Below are positions 49,420-57,972 of a stretch of DNA of 64,000 nucleotides, one piece after another (within the stretch, counting starts at the first letter, position 1; every line of letters begins with the position of its first letter). The notes beneath the pieces were generated by a model that saw only the letters and a program-made list of their open reading frames with translations, was not told the DNA's origin and ran no database searches. The stretch is from contig JAFOXR010000029.1 in NCBI GenBank assembly GCA_017391675.1, positions 1 through 64,000 of the forward strand. The letters run 5' to 3'. The stretch comes from Muribaculaceae bacterium (lineage in GTDB: Bacteria; Bacteroidota; Bacteroidia; Bacteroidales; Muribaculaceae). Both the position numbers and the translations under genes were made by a program.

Positions 49420-51108
49420 TTATAGTACATTAGATAGATTGAACTTAGAGAATTCCTTGTCGTTCAATGCTCTTTTTGCTAGACTCTTGTCCATCTTTAC
49501 TGCTTGGCGAAGGTTTGAAGTAACCATTTGGTCGTTGTTTGTTCTTGCGCCAAGGATAGCCATTAGATAGTATGTAGTAGCGTCAGGATTAGTTATAGAA
49601 GCAAGAGTTGTCTTAGCTGAATTGTAGTCCTTAGAAAGGATGTGTGCAAGAGCTGCATTATTAGAAGCTGAATCTCCGATTGAATTCTTTGCAGCATTCA
49701 CATCACCTTGATTGATGTAGTAAACCGCAAGAGCATCGTCAAGCTCTTCTACGCCTGCAGCATTACCGAATTTTACATTTGCCTTGTCATAATCTTTGTC
49801 GATAAGAGAGATTAGACCTTGGTTCATTTGCACTTCCTTGCTGTCGGGGTTTAGGCTTGCTGCCTTATTGAAGTTCTTCTCGGCTGCATCGTAATCCTGG
49901 TTGATAAACTGGCACATACCAAGGTTGTTGAAACCACGGTAGTCGTTTGGATAAATCTTTGCTGCAGTAGAATAAATTTCTGCCTTCTTATCGTTGTTGT
50001 CGGTAAGAGTTGCAGCATATAGGATTTCTTCAATTGACAAGCTGCTAGGATCGCTTGCATAAGCAGTTTCGATTTCCTTGTCGCTTTTACCTATCACTTC
50101 AATAGTAGCCGATAGGCGAGAGTAGCGAAGTTGTGGAAGAATCTGTTGTGCTAGCTGGTCGAATACTGAAGAAAGGTTGCGGATTTCGCGTTCGCGTTCT
50201 TCTGGGTCCTTATACATTGAAAGTACGCTCAAGATAAGGTCCTTGTCCTGAATGTTACTTTCAGCAACAAGTTTTTGGAAACCTTCCCAGTCTTCTGCAG
50301 TGAAGTCGGAAGTGTATTCGCCGAAATCACTCACCTTGTTGTCTTTAAGAGCCTTATCAAGATATTTCTTAGTGTTCTGCTCGCGTCCTTCAGCAATGCG
50401 GGTGTTAAGTTTTACGCCACCTTCAGGAGAAGCATAAGAAGAAATGTTGATTTCCTTAATTTCACGGCGAGCGTCCTCGTTAGCTTCCTTAACAGCTCCG
50501 TTGAATTCTTTCATAGCGGCAGTGTTGATTTGGTCGGCACGCACATTTGTTTGGTTGATAAGGAACATGATGTCGGCTTCTACCTTCTCGTTGATGATTC
50601 TTTGGAAATTGTCGGTAGTAACAGCAGGCTTCACAGTAGTTGCGCTTGCAAGTGTTGCAGTAGCAATTACGCCTTCGGCAACCATAACACGAGGCAATGC
50701 ATAAGTCTTGTTGCCTTGTTTTACGCTGAAATCAAGCCATAGGTTACTTTTCATCATTTCAGGAACATAATCATAGCTTACTGGTAGTGCTACAGTTGCT
50801 CCTGTTTCGTAGGGAACTACTTGGTGATTGCCTCTCACCTTTTCGCCTTGAAGTACTAGAGAAGCGCTTGCAGTTTCTTTATCTCCGTATACTAGATATG
50901 GAGTGATAGTAACTTCTGCGTTCTTTTGGAAATACTTTGCAGGGATTTGTCCTGTGATAGTAGCAGGCACTTTTTCACCTTCCACTTCAAGTGGAGAAGG
51001 GTTTACATTGAAGTTGTCGCTTGACAATTGTGTTAATTGCTTGCTGCAGCTAGTGCCTAGCAATAGTGTTGCACAAAATGATAATGTGATAAAAATCTTT
51101 TTGTTCAT
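49420..51108 (-). CDS. Lipoprotein with OmpA-like region and TPR repeats
   Basis: A 562-residue probable outer-membrane lipoprotein: the signal peptide ends LLLGTSC with the lipobox Cys near 21. The N-terminal part (about 30-165) is beta-rich. An OmpA-like peptidoglycan-binding stretch follows (about 215-255, IKEINISSYASPEGGVKLNTRIAEGREQNT). TPR repeats cover about 380-500 (YRGFNNLGMCQFINQDYDAAEKNF, then KEVQMNQGLISLIDKDYDKA). Strong codon bias suggests abundance. Possibly an envelope scaffold; a role in type IX secretion (as for PorE-like lipoproteins) is only speculation. A -7 element lies at 51158-51151. Confidence 0.8.
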   Translation of the reverse strand: MNKKIFITLSFCATLLLGTSCSKQLTQLSSDNFNVNPSPLEVEGEKVPATITGQIPAKYFQKNAEVTITPYLVYGDKETASASLVLQGEKVRGNHQVVPYETGATVALPVSYDYVPEMMKSNLWLDFSVKQGNKTYALPRVMVAEGVIATATLASATTVKPAVTTDNFQRIINEKVEADIMFLINQTNVRADQINTAAMKEFNGAVKEANEDARREIKEINISSYASPEGGVKLNTRIAEGREQNTKKYLDKALKDNKVSDFGEYTSDFTAEDWEGFQKLVAESNIQDKDLILSVLSMYKDPEEREREIRNLSSVFDQLAQQILPQLRYSRLSATIEVIGKSDKEIETAYASDPSSLSIEEILYAATLTDNNDKKAEIYSTAAKIYPNDYRGFNNLGMCQFINQDYDAAEKNFNKAASLNPDSKEVQMNQGLISLIDKDYDKANVKFGNAAGVEELDDALAVYYINQGDVNAAKNSIGDSASNNAALAHILSKDYNSAKTTLASITNPDATTYYLMAILGARTNNDQMVTSNLRQAVKMDKSLAKRALNDKEFSKFNLSNVL

Positions 51109-51150
51109 CTTGGAATATTTAATTTATGATTGTTTCTACAATATTAAATA

Positions 51151-51158
51151 CAAATTTA
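51151..51158 (-). promoter_or_regulatory. -7 element of the OmpA/TPR lipoprotein gene
   Basis: TAAATTTG on the minus strand, 42 bases before the start codon; no -33 TTG in place. Confidence 0.5.
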
Positions 51159-51271
51159 AAAGTTAATAATTGAATAGCATTAATACTTAATATTTTTTAA
51201 TACACTTTCTGTCACTTTTTTTGATAAATGGTGCTTTGTAGGCATAAATAGCTCTGCTGAGGTGCTAAATG

Positions 51272-51302
51272 TTGGATAATCTCGCATTTTGTAGTACCTT
51301 TG
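51272..51302 (+). promoter_or_regulatory. ychF promoter
   Basis: TTG at 51272-51274, a 20-base spacer and TACCTTTG at 51295-51302; leader about 40 bases. Confidence 0.7.
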
Positions 51303-51350
51303 CATGGTTAATTCAATAAGTTTAAAAACAGATAAAAAGAAGATAAAAAT

Positions 51351-52454
51351 ATGGCACTTCAATGTGGTATCGTAGGACTTCCTAATGTGGGTAAATCCAC
51401 TCTATTTAACTGCTTGTCAAATGCAAAGGCTCAGTCGGCAAACTTCCCGTTCTGTACAATTGAACCTAATGTGGGTGTGATTACCGTTCCTGATGAACGC
51501 CTAAACAAATTGGCGGAACTTGTGAACCCTCAGAAGATTGTTCCTACAACAGTTGAAATTGTAGACATAGCCGGACTTGTTAAAGGCGCCTCAAAAGGTG
51601 AAGGACTAGGAAACAAGTTCCTCGCAAATATTCGTGAAACAGATGCTATTATTCATGTTTTGCGTTGCTTTGATGATGATAATATCACGCATGTTGACGG
51701 TTCGGTTGATCCTGTCCGTGATAAGGAAATCATTGACTACGAACTTCAGCTTAAGGACCTTGAAACAGTGGAGAGCCGCATCAGCAAGGTGCAGAAGCAG
51801 GCACAAACTGGGGGCGATAAGAATGCAAAGCTGGCATACGGAGTGCTTGTTAAGGTGAAAGAGGCACTTGATCAGGGAAAATCGGCCCGTACAGTGGAAT
51901 TTGAGTCAAAAGATGAGCAGAAGTGCTTCAGAGAACTTTTCTTGCTTACAGCAAAACCTGTGCTATATGTGTGCAATGTTGACGAAGGCAGTGCAGTGAA
52001 CGGCAATAAATATGTAGAGCAGGTGCGTGAGGCTGTTAAGGAGGAAGGTGCAGAAATTCTTATTCTTGCAGCTAAGACCGAGAGCGAAATTGCTGAGTTT
52101 GACTCATATGAGGAACGCCAGATGTTCCTTGATGAAATGGGCTTGGAAGAATCGGGCGTGAACCGCTTGATTCGTGCGGCATACAAGCTTCTTGACCTGG
52201 AGACATTCTTGACAGCCGGTCCTCAAGAAGTGCGTGCCTGGACTTATCGTAAAGGAAGCAAGGCTCCTCAATGTGCAGGAGTTATCCATACCGATTTTGA
52301 AAAGGGCTTTATTCGTGCCGAAGTAATTAAGTACGACGACTATGTAGTGCTAGGTAGTGAAGCTGCAGTGAAAGAAGCAGGCAAGATGAGTGTGGAAGGA
52401 AAAGAGTATATCGTGCAAGATGGCGATATCATGCACTTCCGCTTTAATGTGTAA
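51351..52454 (+). CDS. ychF: Redox-regulated ATPase YchF (Obg family)
   Basis: A 367-residue P-loop protein of the Obg/YchF group that prefers ATP and binds ribosomes. G1 is [15 protein letters not shown] (about 8-22), G3 is [20 protein letters not shown], and the G4 position reads NVDE rather than NKxD, as expected for the ATP-using YchF clade. A coiled-coil insertion (about 130-160) and a C-terminal TGS domain (about 280-365, [28 protein letters not shown]) complete it. Probably co-transcribed with the MscS channel gene 19 bases on. Confidence 0.95.
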   Translation: MALQCGIVGLPNVGKSTLFNCLSNAKAQSANFPFCTIEPNVGVITVPDERLNKLAELVNPQKIVPTTVEIVDIAGLVKGASKGEGLGNKFLANIRETDAIIHVLRCFDDDNITHVDGSVDPVRDKEIIDYELQLKDLETVESRISKVQKQAQTGGDKNAKLAYGVLVKVKEALDQGKSARTVEFESKDEQKCFRELFLLTAKPVLYVCNVDEGSAVNGNKYVEQVREAVKEEGAEILILAAKTESEIAEFDSYEERQMFLDEMGLEESGVNRLIRAAYKLLDLETFLTAGPQEVRAWTYRKGSKAPQCAGVIHTDFEKGFIRAEVIKYDDYVVLGSEAAVKEAGKMSVEGKEYIVQDGDIMHFRFNV

Positions 52455-52473
52455 TGATAAATAGTTAGCCAAG

Positions 52474-53670
52474 ATGTTGTCCCTAGATGAATGGATTGCA
52501 CTTCTTGAAACCGGGAAAGCAACGGTTGAAGCACAGGTGATAGTAACAAGTTGTGTTGTCGCTGTCGCTTTGATCGTTACTTTCGTTTATGAGAACTGGT
52601 TGAGGAAAGTGATAGAAAAGATAATATGGCGTTCGCGTAACACATGGGACGATTATGTATTCAGCGATAAGCTGATGCGCTCACTTGGCTATTTTATACC
52701 TCTTGTAATTATTTATGAAGCATTGCCGTATAGCCTGGTAAAGGGCACATTTGTATATGTGGTGTGCTATAGGGTGCTGCTGGCATCGCTCATAGCTATG
52801 GTAGCCCATTGTTTGGGATTGATCATAAGCGGTGTGAATGATAAGATACAGGCTTCTGATGCGACAAACAGACCTACATCTGGCGTGTTCCAGATGATTA
52901 AGATTATCGTGTGGTGTTTTGCCGCTATTCTTATAATTGCCGCCTTGGCCGATAAGGATCCCCGTACATTGCTCACTGGACTGACTGCGTTTGCCGCAGT
53001 CTTGTCATTGGTCTTCAAGGACACGATAATGGGGCTTGTTGCGGGCGTACAGCTTGCGGCTTACGATATGATTCATGTTGGTGACTGGATTGCAGTAGAT
53101 AAATACGGTATTGATGGAGTAGTGGAGGAAGTCACGCTGAATATTGTGAAAGTGCGTAACTGGGACAATACAGTGGGAACTATTCCGCCGCATCTGCTCA
53201 TGTCGGAATCTTTCAGAAATTATAGCAGAATCTTTCAGGATAAGGCTCGTCGCATTTCATTGGAGTTCTATATTGACTTCAACTCGGTGCGTTTGTGCTC
53301 TTCTGAGTTGGAGGAATCGCTCAAAGAAAAAGGCCTTTATGCCTCAAAAGATGATGTGGAATGCGATGTGGAGGAAAGCCGTAAAGTGAATCTAACACTT
53401 TTTTCAAGATATATTGAAAAGTTCTTGAATGAACAGTCTTTTGTGAGAAAAGACAAATTTTTCCTTGCGCGAGTAAAGCAACCTACTCCTACTGGTTTGC
53501 CACTGGAAATCTATTGCTATGTGGACAATGTGGCATGGAAACATTTTGAGCACACGCAATCTCGTGTAGTAGAACATCTGATTGCAGTTATGCCCGAATT
53601 TGAATTGCGCATATTCCAGAGCCCTGCAGGCATGGATTTCAATGCGATTGGCGTTAAGAAAGGTCAGTAA
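52474..53670 (+). CDS. Mechanosensitive channel, MscS family
   Basis: A 398-residue inner-membrane channel. Hydrophobic helices lie at about 22-42, 68-88, 90-118 and 140-160. The pore helix and beta domain follow: LLTGLTAFAAVLSLVFKDTIMGLVAGVQLAAYDMIHVGDWI (about 168-210), then VVEEVTLNIVKVRNWDNTVGTIPPHLL. The C-terminal region is longer than minimal MscS and resembles the YbdG (MscM) group. It would release osmolytes on hypo-osmotic shock. Follows ychF closely and converges with a GT2 gene. Confidence 0.9.
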   Translation: MLSLDEWIALLETGKATVEAQVIVTSCVVAVALIVTFVYENWLRKVIEKIIWRSRNTWDDYVFSDKLMRSLGYFIPLVIIYEALPYSLVKGTFVYVVCYRVLLASLIAMVAHCLGLIISGVNDKIQASDATNRPTSGVFQMIKIIVWCFAAILIIAALADKDPRTLLTGLTAFAAVLSLVFKDTIMGLVAGVQLAAYDMIHVGDWIAVDKYGIDGVVEEVTLNIVKVRNWDNTVGTIPPHLLMSESFRNYSRIFQDKARRISLEFYIDFNSVRLCSSELEESLKEKGLYASKDDVECDVEESRKVNLTLFSRYIEKFLNEQSFVRKDKFFLARVKQPTPTGLPLEIYCYVDNVAWKHFEHTQSRVVEHLIAVMPEFELRIFQSPAGMDFNAIGVKKGQ

Positions 53671-53680
53671 TACCTATCAC

Positions 53681-54421
53681 TTATTTTTTGAATTTCCTCA
53701 ATATATATCGTGGAATGAATGACAGGTGAAGGAAGAATGTGGTGATGCTGCCATAATTCTTGCACATAATGTCATACCGCTCTTTTAGCGACTTTTTGTG
53801 GTATTTGTTAGTTATTCCCGCCGTGAGAAAACTTATGATAGGAGAATCTCCTGCATAGGCGTTCTTGCGCGAGACCTTCAGGCATTTTATACACCAGTCA
53901 TAGTCGGCAGAAAAACGGTAGGTCATATCGTATAGCGGAACTATCGAACGGCGCGCTACAAATGCTTGGTGGCACACTAGCATGCCTCGCTTGAAACTGC
54001 CTGCAGTTAATGTGCTTGGTGCTGTGAGATGCCGCTTGCCTATTACCTCTCTTGCAGAATTCACGATTTGAGTTTGTCCGTAAATGATATCAGTGTCGTC
54101 TGTTGCTAATTCAGCCAGTCGTTTAAGTGAGTCTGAATCGGCAAAGCTGTCACCTGCATTCAAGAAAATAAGGAAATCACCTTTGGCTAAGCCGATGCCT
54201 TTGTTCATTGCGTCATATAGCCCCTTGTCGGGTTCAGAAACTATCGACATTTGAGAGATTGCAGCCTGTTCGGCAATTCTTATGGTGTTGTCTTTTGAAG
54301 CTCCGTCAATGATAAGGTGCTCGAAGTTGCCGAAACTCTGTTCCTTTACACTGGCAAGCGTGGGGCTAATTTCGTTTTCGGCATTGAATGTAACTGTTAT
54401 GATACTGAATAAAGGAGTCAT
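53681..54421 (-). CDS. Family 2 glycosyltransferase (WcaA/WcaE-like)
   Basis: A 246-residue soluble or peripheral GT-A enzyme: FSIITVTFNAENEISPTLASVKEQSFGNFEHLIIDGASKDNT, SEPDKGLYDAMNKGIGLAKGDFLIFLNAGDSF (the N-A-G-D here stands for the DxD region), and FSADYDWCIKCLK. This pattern is typical of colanic-acid WcaE-like transferases. Monocistronic, with a TACTTTTG -7 element at 54444-54437. It may act on the nearby polysaccharide or the GT39 operon's product. Confidence 0.85.
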   Translation of the reverse strand: MTPLFSIITVTFNAENEISPTLASVKEQSFGNFEHLIIDGASKDNTIRIAEQAAISQMSIVSEPDKGLYDAMNKGIGLAKGDFLIFLNAGDSFADSDSLKRLAELATDDTDIIYGQTQIVNSAREVIGKRHLTAPSTLTAGSFKRGMLVCHQAFVARRSIVPLYDMTYRFSADYDWCIKCLKVSRKNAYAGDSPIISFLTAGITNKYHKKSLKERYDIMCKNYGSITTFFLHLSFIPRYILRKFKK

Positions 54422-54436
54422 CGTATAAAATTTTTA

Positions 54437-54444
54437 CAAAAGTA
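54437..54444 (-). promoter_or_regulatory. -7 element of the GT2 gene at 53681
   Basis: TACTTTTG on the minus strand matches TAnnTTTG, 15 bases before the start codon. Confidence 0.45.
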
Positions 54445-54551
54445 ATTAAAAATAGGGTTAAGTCATAATCGGGAACAAGAAACCGTCCCGTTAGAATATG
54501 TGAAAAACTGAGTTTTTTATAAGAATCCCGAAAAATTATTGGCTAGATAGG

Positions 54552-54581
54552 TTGTTATATAGTGGAAAAGCATTAAATTTG
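54552..54581 (+). promoter_or_regulatory. Ferredoxin promoter
   Basis: TTG at 54552-54554, a 19-base spacer and TAAATTTG at 54574-54581. Confidence 0.7.
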
Positions 54582-54616
54582 CATCAATTTGTTTAATCTT
54601 TATAAATATTACTACT

Positions 54617-54784
54617 ATGGCATACGTAATCACAGACAATTGTGTAGCATGTGGAACATGTATTTCAAACTGCCCAGTTGAGGCTATTTCTGAAGGCGAT
54701 ATCTATGTAATCGACGCAGATACTTGTATCGACTGCGGTACTTGTGCAGGTGTTTGTCCAAGCGAAGCAATTATCCAAGGCTAA
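54617..54784 (+). CDS. 2x[4Fe-4S] ferredoxin
   Basis: A 55-residue clostridial-type ferredoxin. The two cluster motifs are CVACGTCISNCPVEAI (first CxxCxxCxxxCP) and CIDCGTCAGVCPSEAI (second), with the near two-fold repeat usual for the family. It carries low-potential electrons in anaerobic metabolism, for example with pyruvate:ferredoxin oxidoreductase. The gene stands alone with a full promoter (54552-54581) and its own terminator, and has strongly biased codons, consistent with high expression. Confidence 0.95.
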   Translation: MAYVITDNCVACGTCISNCPVEAISEGDIYVIDADTCIDCGTCAGVCPSEAIIQG

Positions 54785-54808
54785 GACGCGGAAAAATAGC
54801 GTTATATG

Positions 54809-54841
54809 AGGCGGAATTCCATTAGGATTTCCGCCTTTTTT
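54809..54841 (+). terminator. Ferredoxin terminator
   Basis: An 8-bp stem (54809-54816 with 54829-54836) followed by a T-tract. Confidence 0.88.
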
Positions 54842-54927
54842 CATGTAAATATCATTACTGAAAGAGCACAGAATGGTTGTGAATGATGAAAACAGTCATA
54901 GAAAAGGAATATTTCATTGTTTTTTCG

Positions 54928-54935
54928 TAACTTTG
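54928..54935 (+). promoter_or_regulatory. Promoter -7 element of the GT39 operon
   Basis: TAACTTTG, 14 bases before the GT39 start; no -33 TTG at the right distance. Confidence 0.5.
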
Positions 54936-54949
54936 TAATTTCAATTAAT

Positions 54950-56521
54950 ATGAAGATATTGAGACAAATGATAAAGCTGAAGAACGATAACCTGTATTAT
55001 TTCCTGATAGTGCTTGTAGCTCTTCTTCCAGTAATGATATTCAGGGATTTCACTCCGTCCAATGAGTTGAGATATTTGAGTATTGCCGATGAAGCGATAA
55101 GGAATAATACATTCTTTACATTTTATAATCATGGTCTGGCCTATGCCGATAAACCTCCCTTGTATATTTGGGTGGTCATGTTAGGCAAGTGGCTTTTCGG
55201 TACTCATCACATGTGGTTCCTGTCATTGTTTTCTCTGATTCCGGCATTTGTAATCATTAAAGTTATGGATAGCTGGGTGGCAGGCGAGATGTCGGCAGAA
55301 CTGCGTAATGCTTCGCGATGGATGATGATTACATGTGGCTTATTCCTAGGTTTGGCAATTACATTGCGCATGGATATGCTCATGTGTATGTTCATAGTTC
55401 TTGCGTTGCGAGTGTTTTATCGCATGAAGGAGAATCAGGGCAATGCCAGAACAAATGCAATACTGTTTCCGGTGTATGTTTTTCTTGCCTTGTTCAGTAA
55501 GGGGCCTATAGGAATACTTGTGCCGCTGCTCTCTATAACGGTTTATTTGTTTGCAGTAGGGCGTATTAAGGAATTTGGCCGTTATTGGGGCTGGACAACA
55601 TGGGGTATCTTGCTAGTGTGCTGTGCTGTGTGGTTTGGTGCTGTGTATGCCGAGGGCGGGGAGGCTTATCTTAACAACCTTCTGTTCCACCAGACGATTG
55701 ACCGTGCAGTAGATGCATTCCATCACAAGGCTCCGTTTTATTACTATCTTGTTTCTGTGTGGTATTCAATTGCGCCATGGTCGCTATTTGCTATAAGTGT
55801 AATAATTCTTGCTCTAGTGCGCAAAAAGGGAATCAGCGATTTGCAGAAGCTGTTCTTGTCGGTAATAGTTACAACATTTGTAATGCTGTCATGCATTAGC
55901 TCTAAATTGCAGGTGTATCTTCTTCCTGCATTTCCGTTTATAGTGTATTGTGCAGCTCTTTATATTCCAAAACTTCAGGTTAACGCATGGCTTAAGGCTA
56001 TGATAGCGGTTCCTTCAGCAATATTTATCCTGGTACTGCCGCTAATGGTTGCTGCTACTGTTTTCAGCGAAGAACTGAGCCAGTATGGCGAACCGTTGTT
56101 TTATGTGGCGGCTGCTGTATTGACAATAAGCGGAATTGTAACAGTGTATTTCTTGTATAAGAGTGAAAATGGCGTCTTGAAAGCTGTGCGTTCACTTTCC
56201 GTAGGACTCCTTTTGGCTGTTTTTGCAGGAGGAATGGCGTTGCCAAGCATCAATCATGAGTTAGGTTACGGTGAATTATGCAAGAAAGCCAAGTCTGTAG
56301 CGCAAGAGCATAATGTGAAAACGATAAGTACTTGGGGCGTTTCTCGTGCCGAAAACATAGATGTTTACCTAGGCCAGCAGGTGAATGTTATTGATAAGAG
56401 CGATGATCCGTCAAAGCATGTGTCGGAAGGAGATCTGCTGCTGATACGCAACCGGGATATAGACAAGTTCGGCAACAAGGAATCCTGGACTGTTGGCAAG
56501 TATGCCATTGTCCTGCTGTGA
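54950..56521 (+). CDS. GT39/ArnT-like membrane glycosyltransferase
   Basis: A 523-residue GT-C enzyme with about eleven to twelve hydrophobic helices. The catalytic first periplasmic loop has RDFTPSNELRYLSIADEAI (Asp and Glu near residues 33-42), followed by YADKPPLYIW, both hallmarks of the ArnT/PMT (GT39/GT83) group using polyprenyl-phosphate sugars. The C-terminal 110 residues form a soluble periplasmic domain. The ATG at 54950 was preferred to a TTG at 54917 because the promoter lies between. In the operon with an ArnC-like GT2 it would move a sugar from lipid carrier to an envelope acceptor, such as lipid A. Confidence 0.88.
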   Translation: MKILRQMIKLKNDNLYYFLIVLVALLPVMIFRDFTPSNELRYLSIADEAIRNNTFFTFYNHGLAYADKPPLYIWVVMLGKWLFGTHHMWFLSLFSLIPAFVIIKVMDSWVAGEMSAELRNASRWMMITCGLFLGLAITLRMDMLMCMFIVLALRVFYRMKENQGNARTNAILFPVYVFLALFSKGPIGILVPLLSITVYLFAVGRIKEFGRYWGWTTWGILLVCCAVWFGAVYAEGGEAYLNNLLFHQTIDRAVDAFHHKAPFYYYLVSVWYSIAPWSLFAISVIILALVRKKGISDLQKLFLSVIVTTFVMLSCISSKLQVYLLPAFPFIVYCAALYIPKLQVNAWLKAMIAVPSAIFILVLPLMVAATVFSEELSQYGEPLFYVAAAVLTISGIVTVYFLYKSENGVLKAVRSLSVGLLLAVFAGGMALPSINHELGYGELCKKAKSVAQEHNVKTISTWGVSRAENIDVYLGQQVNVIDKSDDPSKHVSEGDLLLIRNRDIDKFGNKESWTVGKYAIVLL

Positions 56522-56567
56522 TTCAGTGCTTGGCAGAAATAATAATGAATAATATAGAATAAGAAAT

Positions 56568-57296
56568 ATGAACAAGACTTCGAACTATAAGTTAACATTA
56601 GTAATACCTATATATAACGAGGAAGATAATATGGCAGCGCTTGAGAAGGTGTTGTGCGATTATCTGCCTAATGCACTTGTTCCTACATGTGTGCTTTTTG
56701 TGAATGACGGTTCTCGTGACAATAGCTTGAAATGCATGGAAGACATTTGCAAGAAGCATGAAGCGATGTATTACATTTCGCTAGAAAAGAACGGAGGTCT
56801 GAGTGCAGCCATGAAGGCAGGAATTGATTCAGCTTATTCCCCTTATGTGGGATATATGGATGCCGATATGCAGACAACTCCCGAGGATTTGAACCTGCTT
56901 CTTAAGGATATAGAGGACTATGAGCTGGTAATGGGTATACGGGCAAATAGAAAAGATACATTCTTCAAGAAAATTCAGTCGCGTATTGCTAATGGTTTCC
57001 GCCGAATGATGACTAACGATGGCGTTCAGGATACAGGATGCCCGTTGAAGATCATGCACACCGAGTATGCCAAGCGCATTCCATTCTTTACAGGTATGCA
57101 CCGATTCCTTCCAGCTTTGATTCTGCTGCAGAATGGTAAGGTGAAACAGGTGCCTGTGAGACATTTCCCACGCACAGCAGGAGTCTCTAAGTATCATTTG
57201 TGGAATCGTCTTGTTTCTCCATTTATGGATTGCTTCGCTTATAGGTGGATGAAGAAACGCTATATCAATTACAAGGTTGCAGAAAGTAATATATAG
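56568..57296 (+). CDS. Polyprenyl-phosphate glycosyltransferase, DPM/ArnC-like GT2
   Basis: A 242-residue GT2 enzyme: KLTLVIPIYNEEDNMAALEKVL, FVNDGSRDNSLKCMEDI, GGLSAAMKAGIDSAYSPYVGYMDADMQTTPEDL with the DAD motif, and QDTGCPLKIMHTEYAKRIPF. It has no C-terminal membrane helices, unlike ArnC itself, and resembles dolichol-phosphate mannosyltransferase-type enzymes. It probably loads a sugar on undecaprenyl phosphate for the GT39 enzyme encoded upstream. Confidence 0.9.
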   Translation: MNKTSNYKLTLVIPIYNEEDNMAALEKVLCDYLPNALVPTCVLFVNDGSRDNSLKCMEDICKKHEAMYYISLEKNGGLSAAMKAGIDSAYSPYVGYMDADMQTTPEDLNLLLKDIEDYELVMGIRANRKDTFFKKIQSRIANGFRRMMTNDGVQDTGCPLKIMHTEYAKRIPFFTGMHRFLPALILLQNGKVKQVPVRHFPRTAGVSKYHLWNRLVSPFMDCFAYRWMKKRYINYKVAESNI

Positions 57297-57309
57297 GAGA
57301 GGCTTGTAG

Positions 57310-57936
57310 ATGGAGAATCACTTTATAGTATTGGCAATAGGCTTTTTAGCTCAAGGTTTTTTCTCGGCGCGAATTCTGGTTCAGTGGATAATGTCGGAGC
57401 GGGCAAAGCATGTCCTTTCACCTTCTCTATTCTGGATATTCAGTATAGCTGGAGCCTATCTGTTGTGCTTGTACGGGTGGTTGCGTCATGATTTTGCGAT
57501 AGTATTCGGGCAGTGCATATCATATTATATTTATCTGTATAATCTGAAACTTAAGGGAATCTGGACTCATGTTCCATGGCTATTGCGTAGTGTCCTGCTG
57601 CTCACTCCAGTAGTTGCATTGTGCTTTGTTATGGGCAATGCTGCCGAATTTATTGACAACTTCTTGCACAATAAAGATGTGCCGATGTGGCTGCTTGTAT
57701 ATGGCTCGGCGGGGCAGGTGCTGTTTACATTGCGTTTTGTTTATCAGTGGCTGTATTCCAATAGGGAGGGGGAATCCCGATTACCTGTGGGCTTTTGGAT
57801 AATTAGCCTTATGGGCTCATTGCTAATAGTGTCCTATGGAATTATACGCCTTGATATCGTTCTTATAGTGGGACAGTCGTTTGGACTGTTTGCCTATATA
57901 AGGAACTTGTTTATAGCAAGAAAGGACAAGCGTTGA
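57310..57936 (+). CDS. Tandem LAB_N (lipid-A-disaccharide synthase N-terminal-like) membrane protein
   Basis: A 208-residue protein with about six to seven hydrophobic helices and two copies of the LAB_N module. Copy 1 (about 12-75) has FSARILVQWIMSERAKHVLSP, FWIFSIAGAYLLCLYG and IVFGQCISYYIYLYNL. Copy 2 (about 138-200) has FTLRFVYQWLYSNREGESRLP, FWIISLMGSLLIVSYG and LIVGQSFGLFAYIRNL. LAB_N-only proteins occur in lipid-A or glycan modification operons; function unproven. It starts 13 bases after the GT2 stop and precedes an epimerase gene. Confidence 0.85.
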   Translation: MENHFIVLAIGFLAQGFFSARILVQWIMSERAKHVLSPSLFWIFSIAGAYLLCLYGWLRHDFAIVFGQCISYYIYLYNLKLKGIWTHVPWLLRSVLLLTPVVALCFVMGNAAEFIDNFLHNKDVPMWLLVYGSAGQVLFTLRFVYQWLYSNREGESRLPVGFWIISLMGSLLIVSYGIIRLDIVLIVGQSFGLFAYIRNLFIARKDKR

Positions 57937-57972
57937 GTTAAGAATTTCTAAGATAAGAATTGATGTGTTGAT

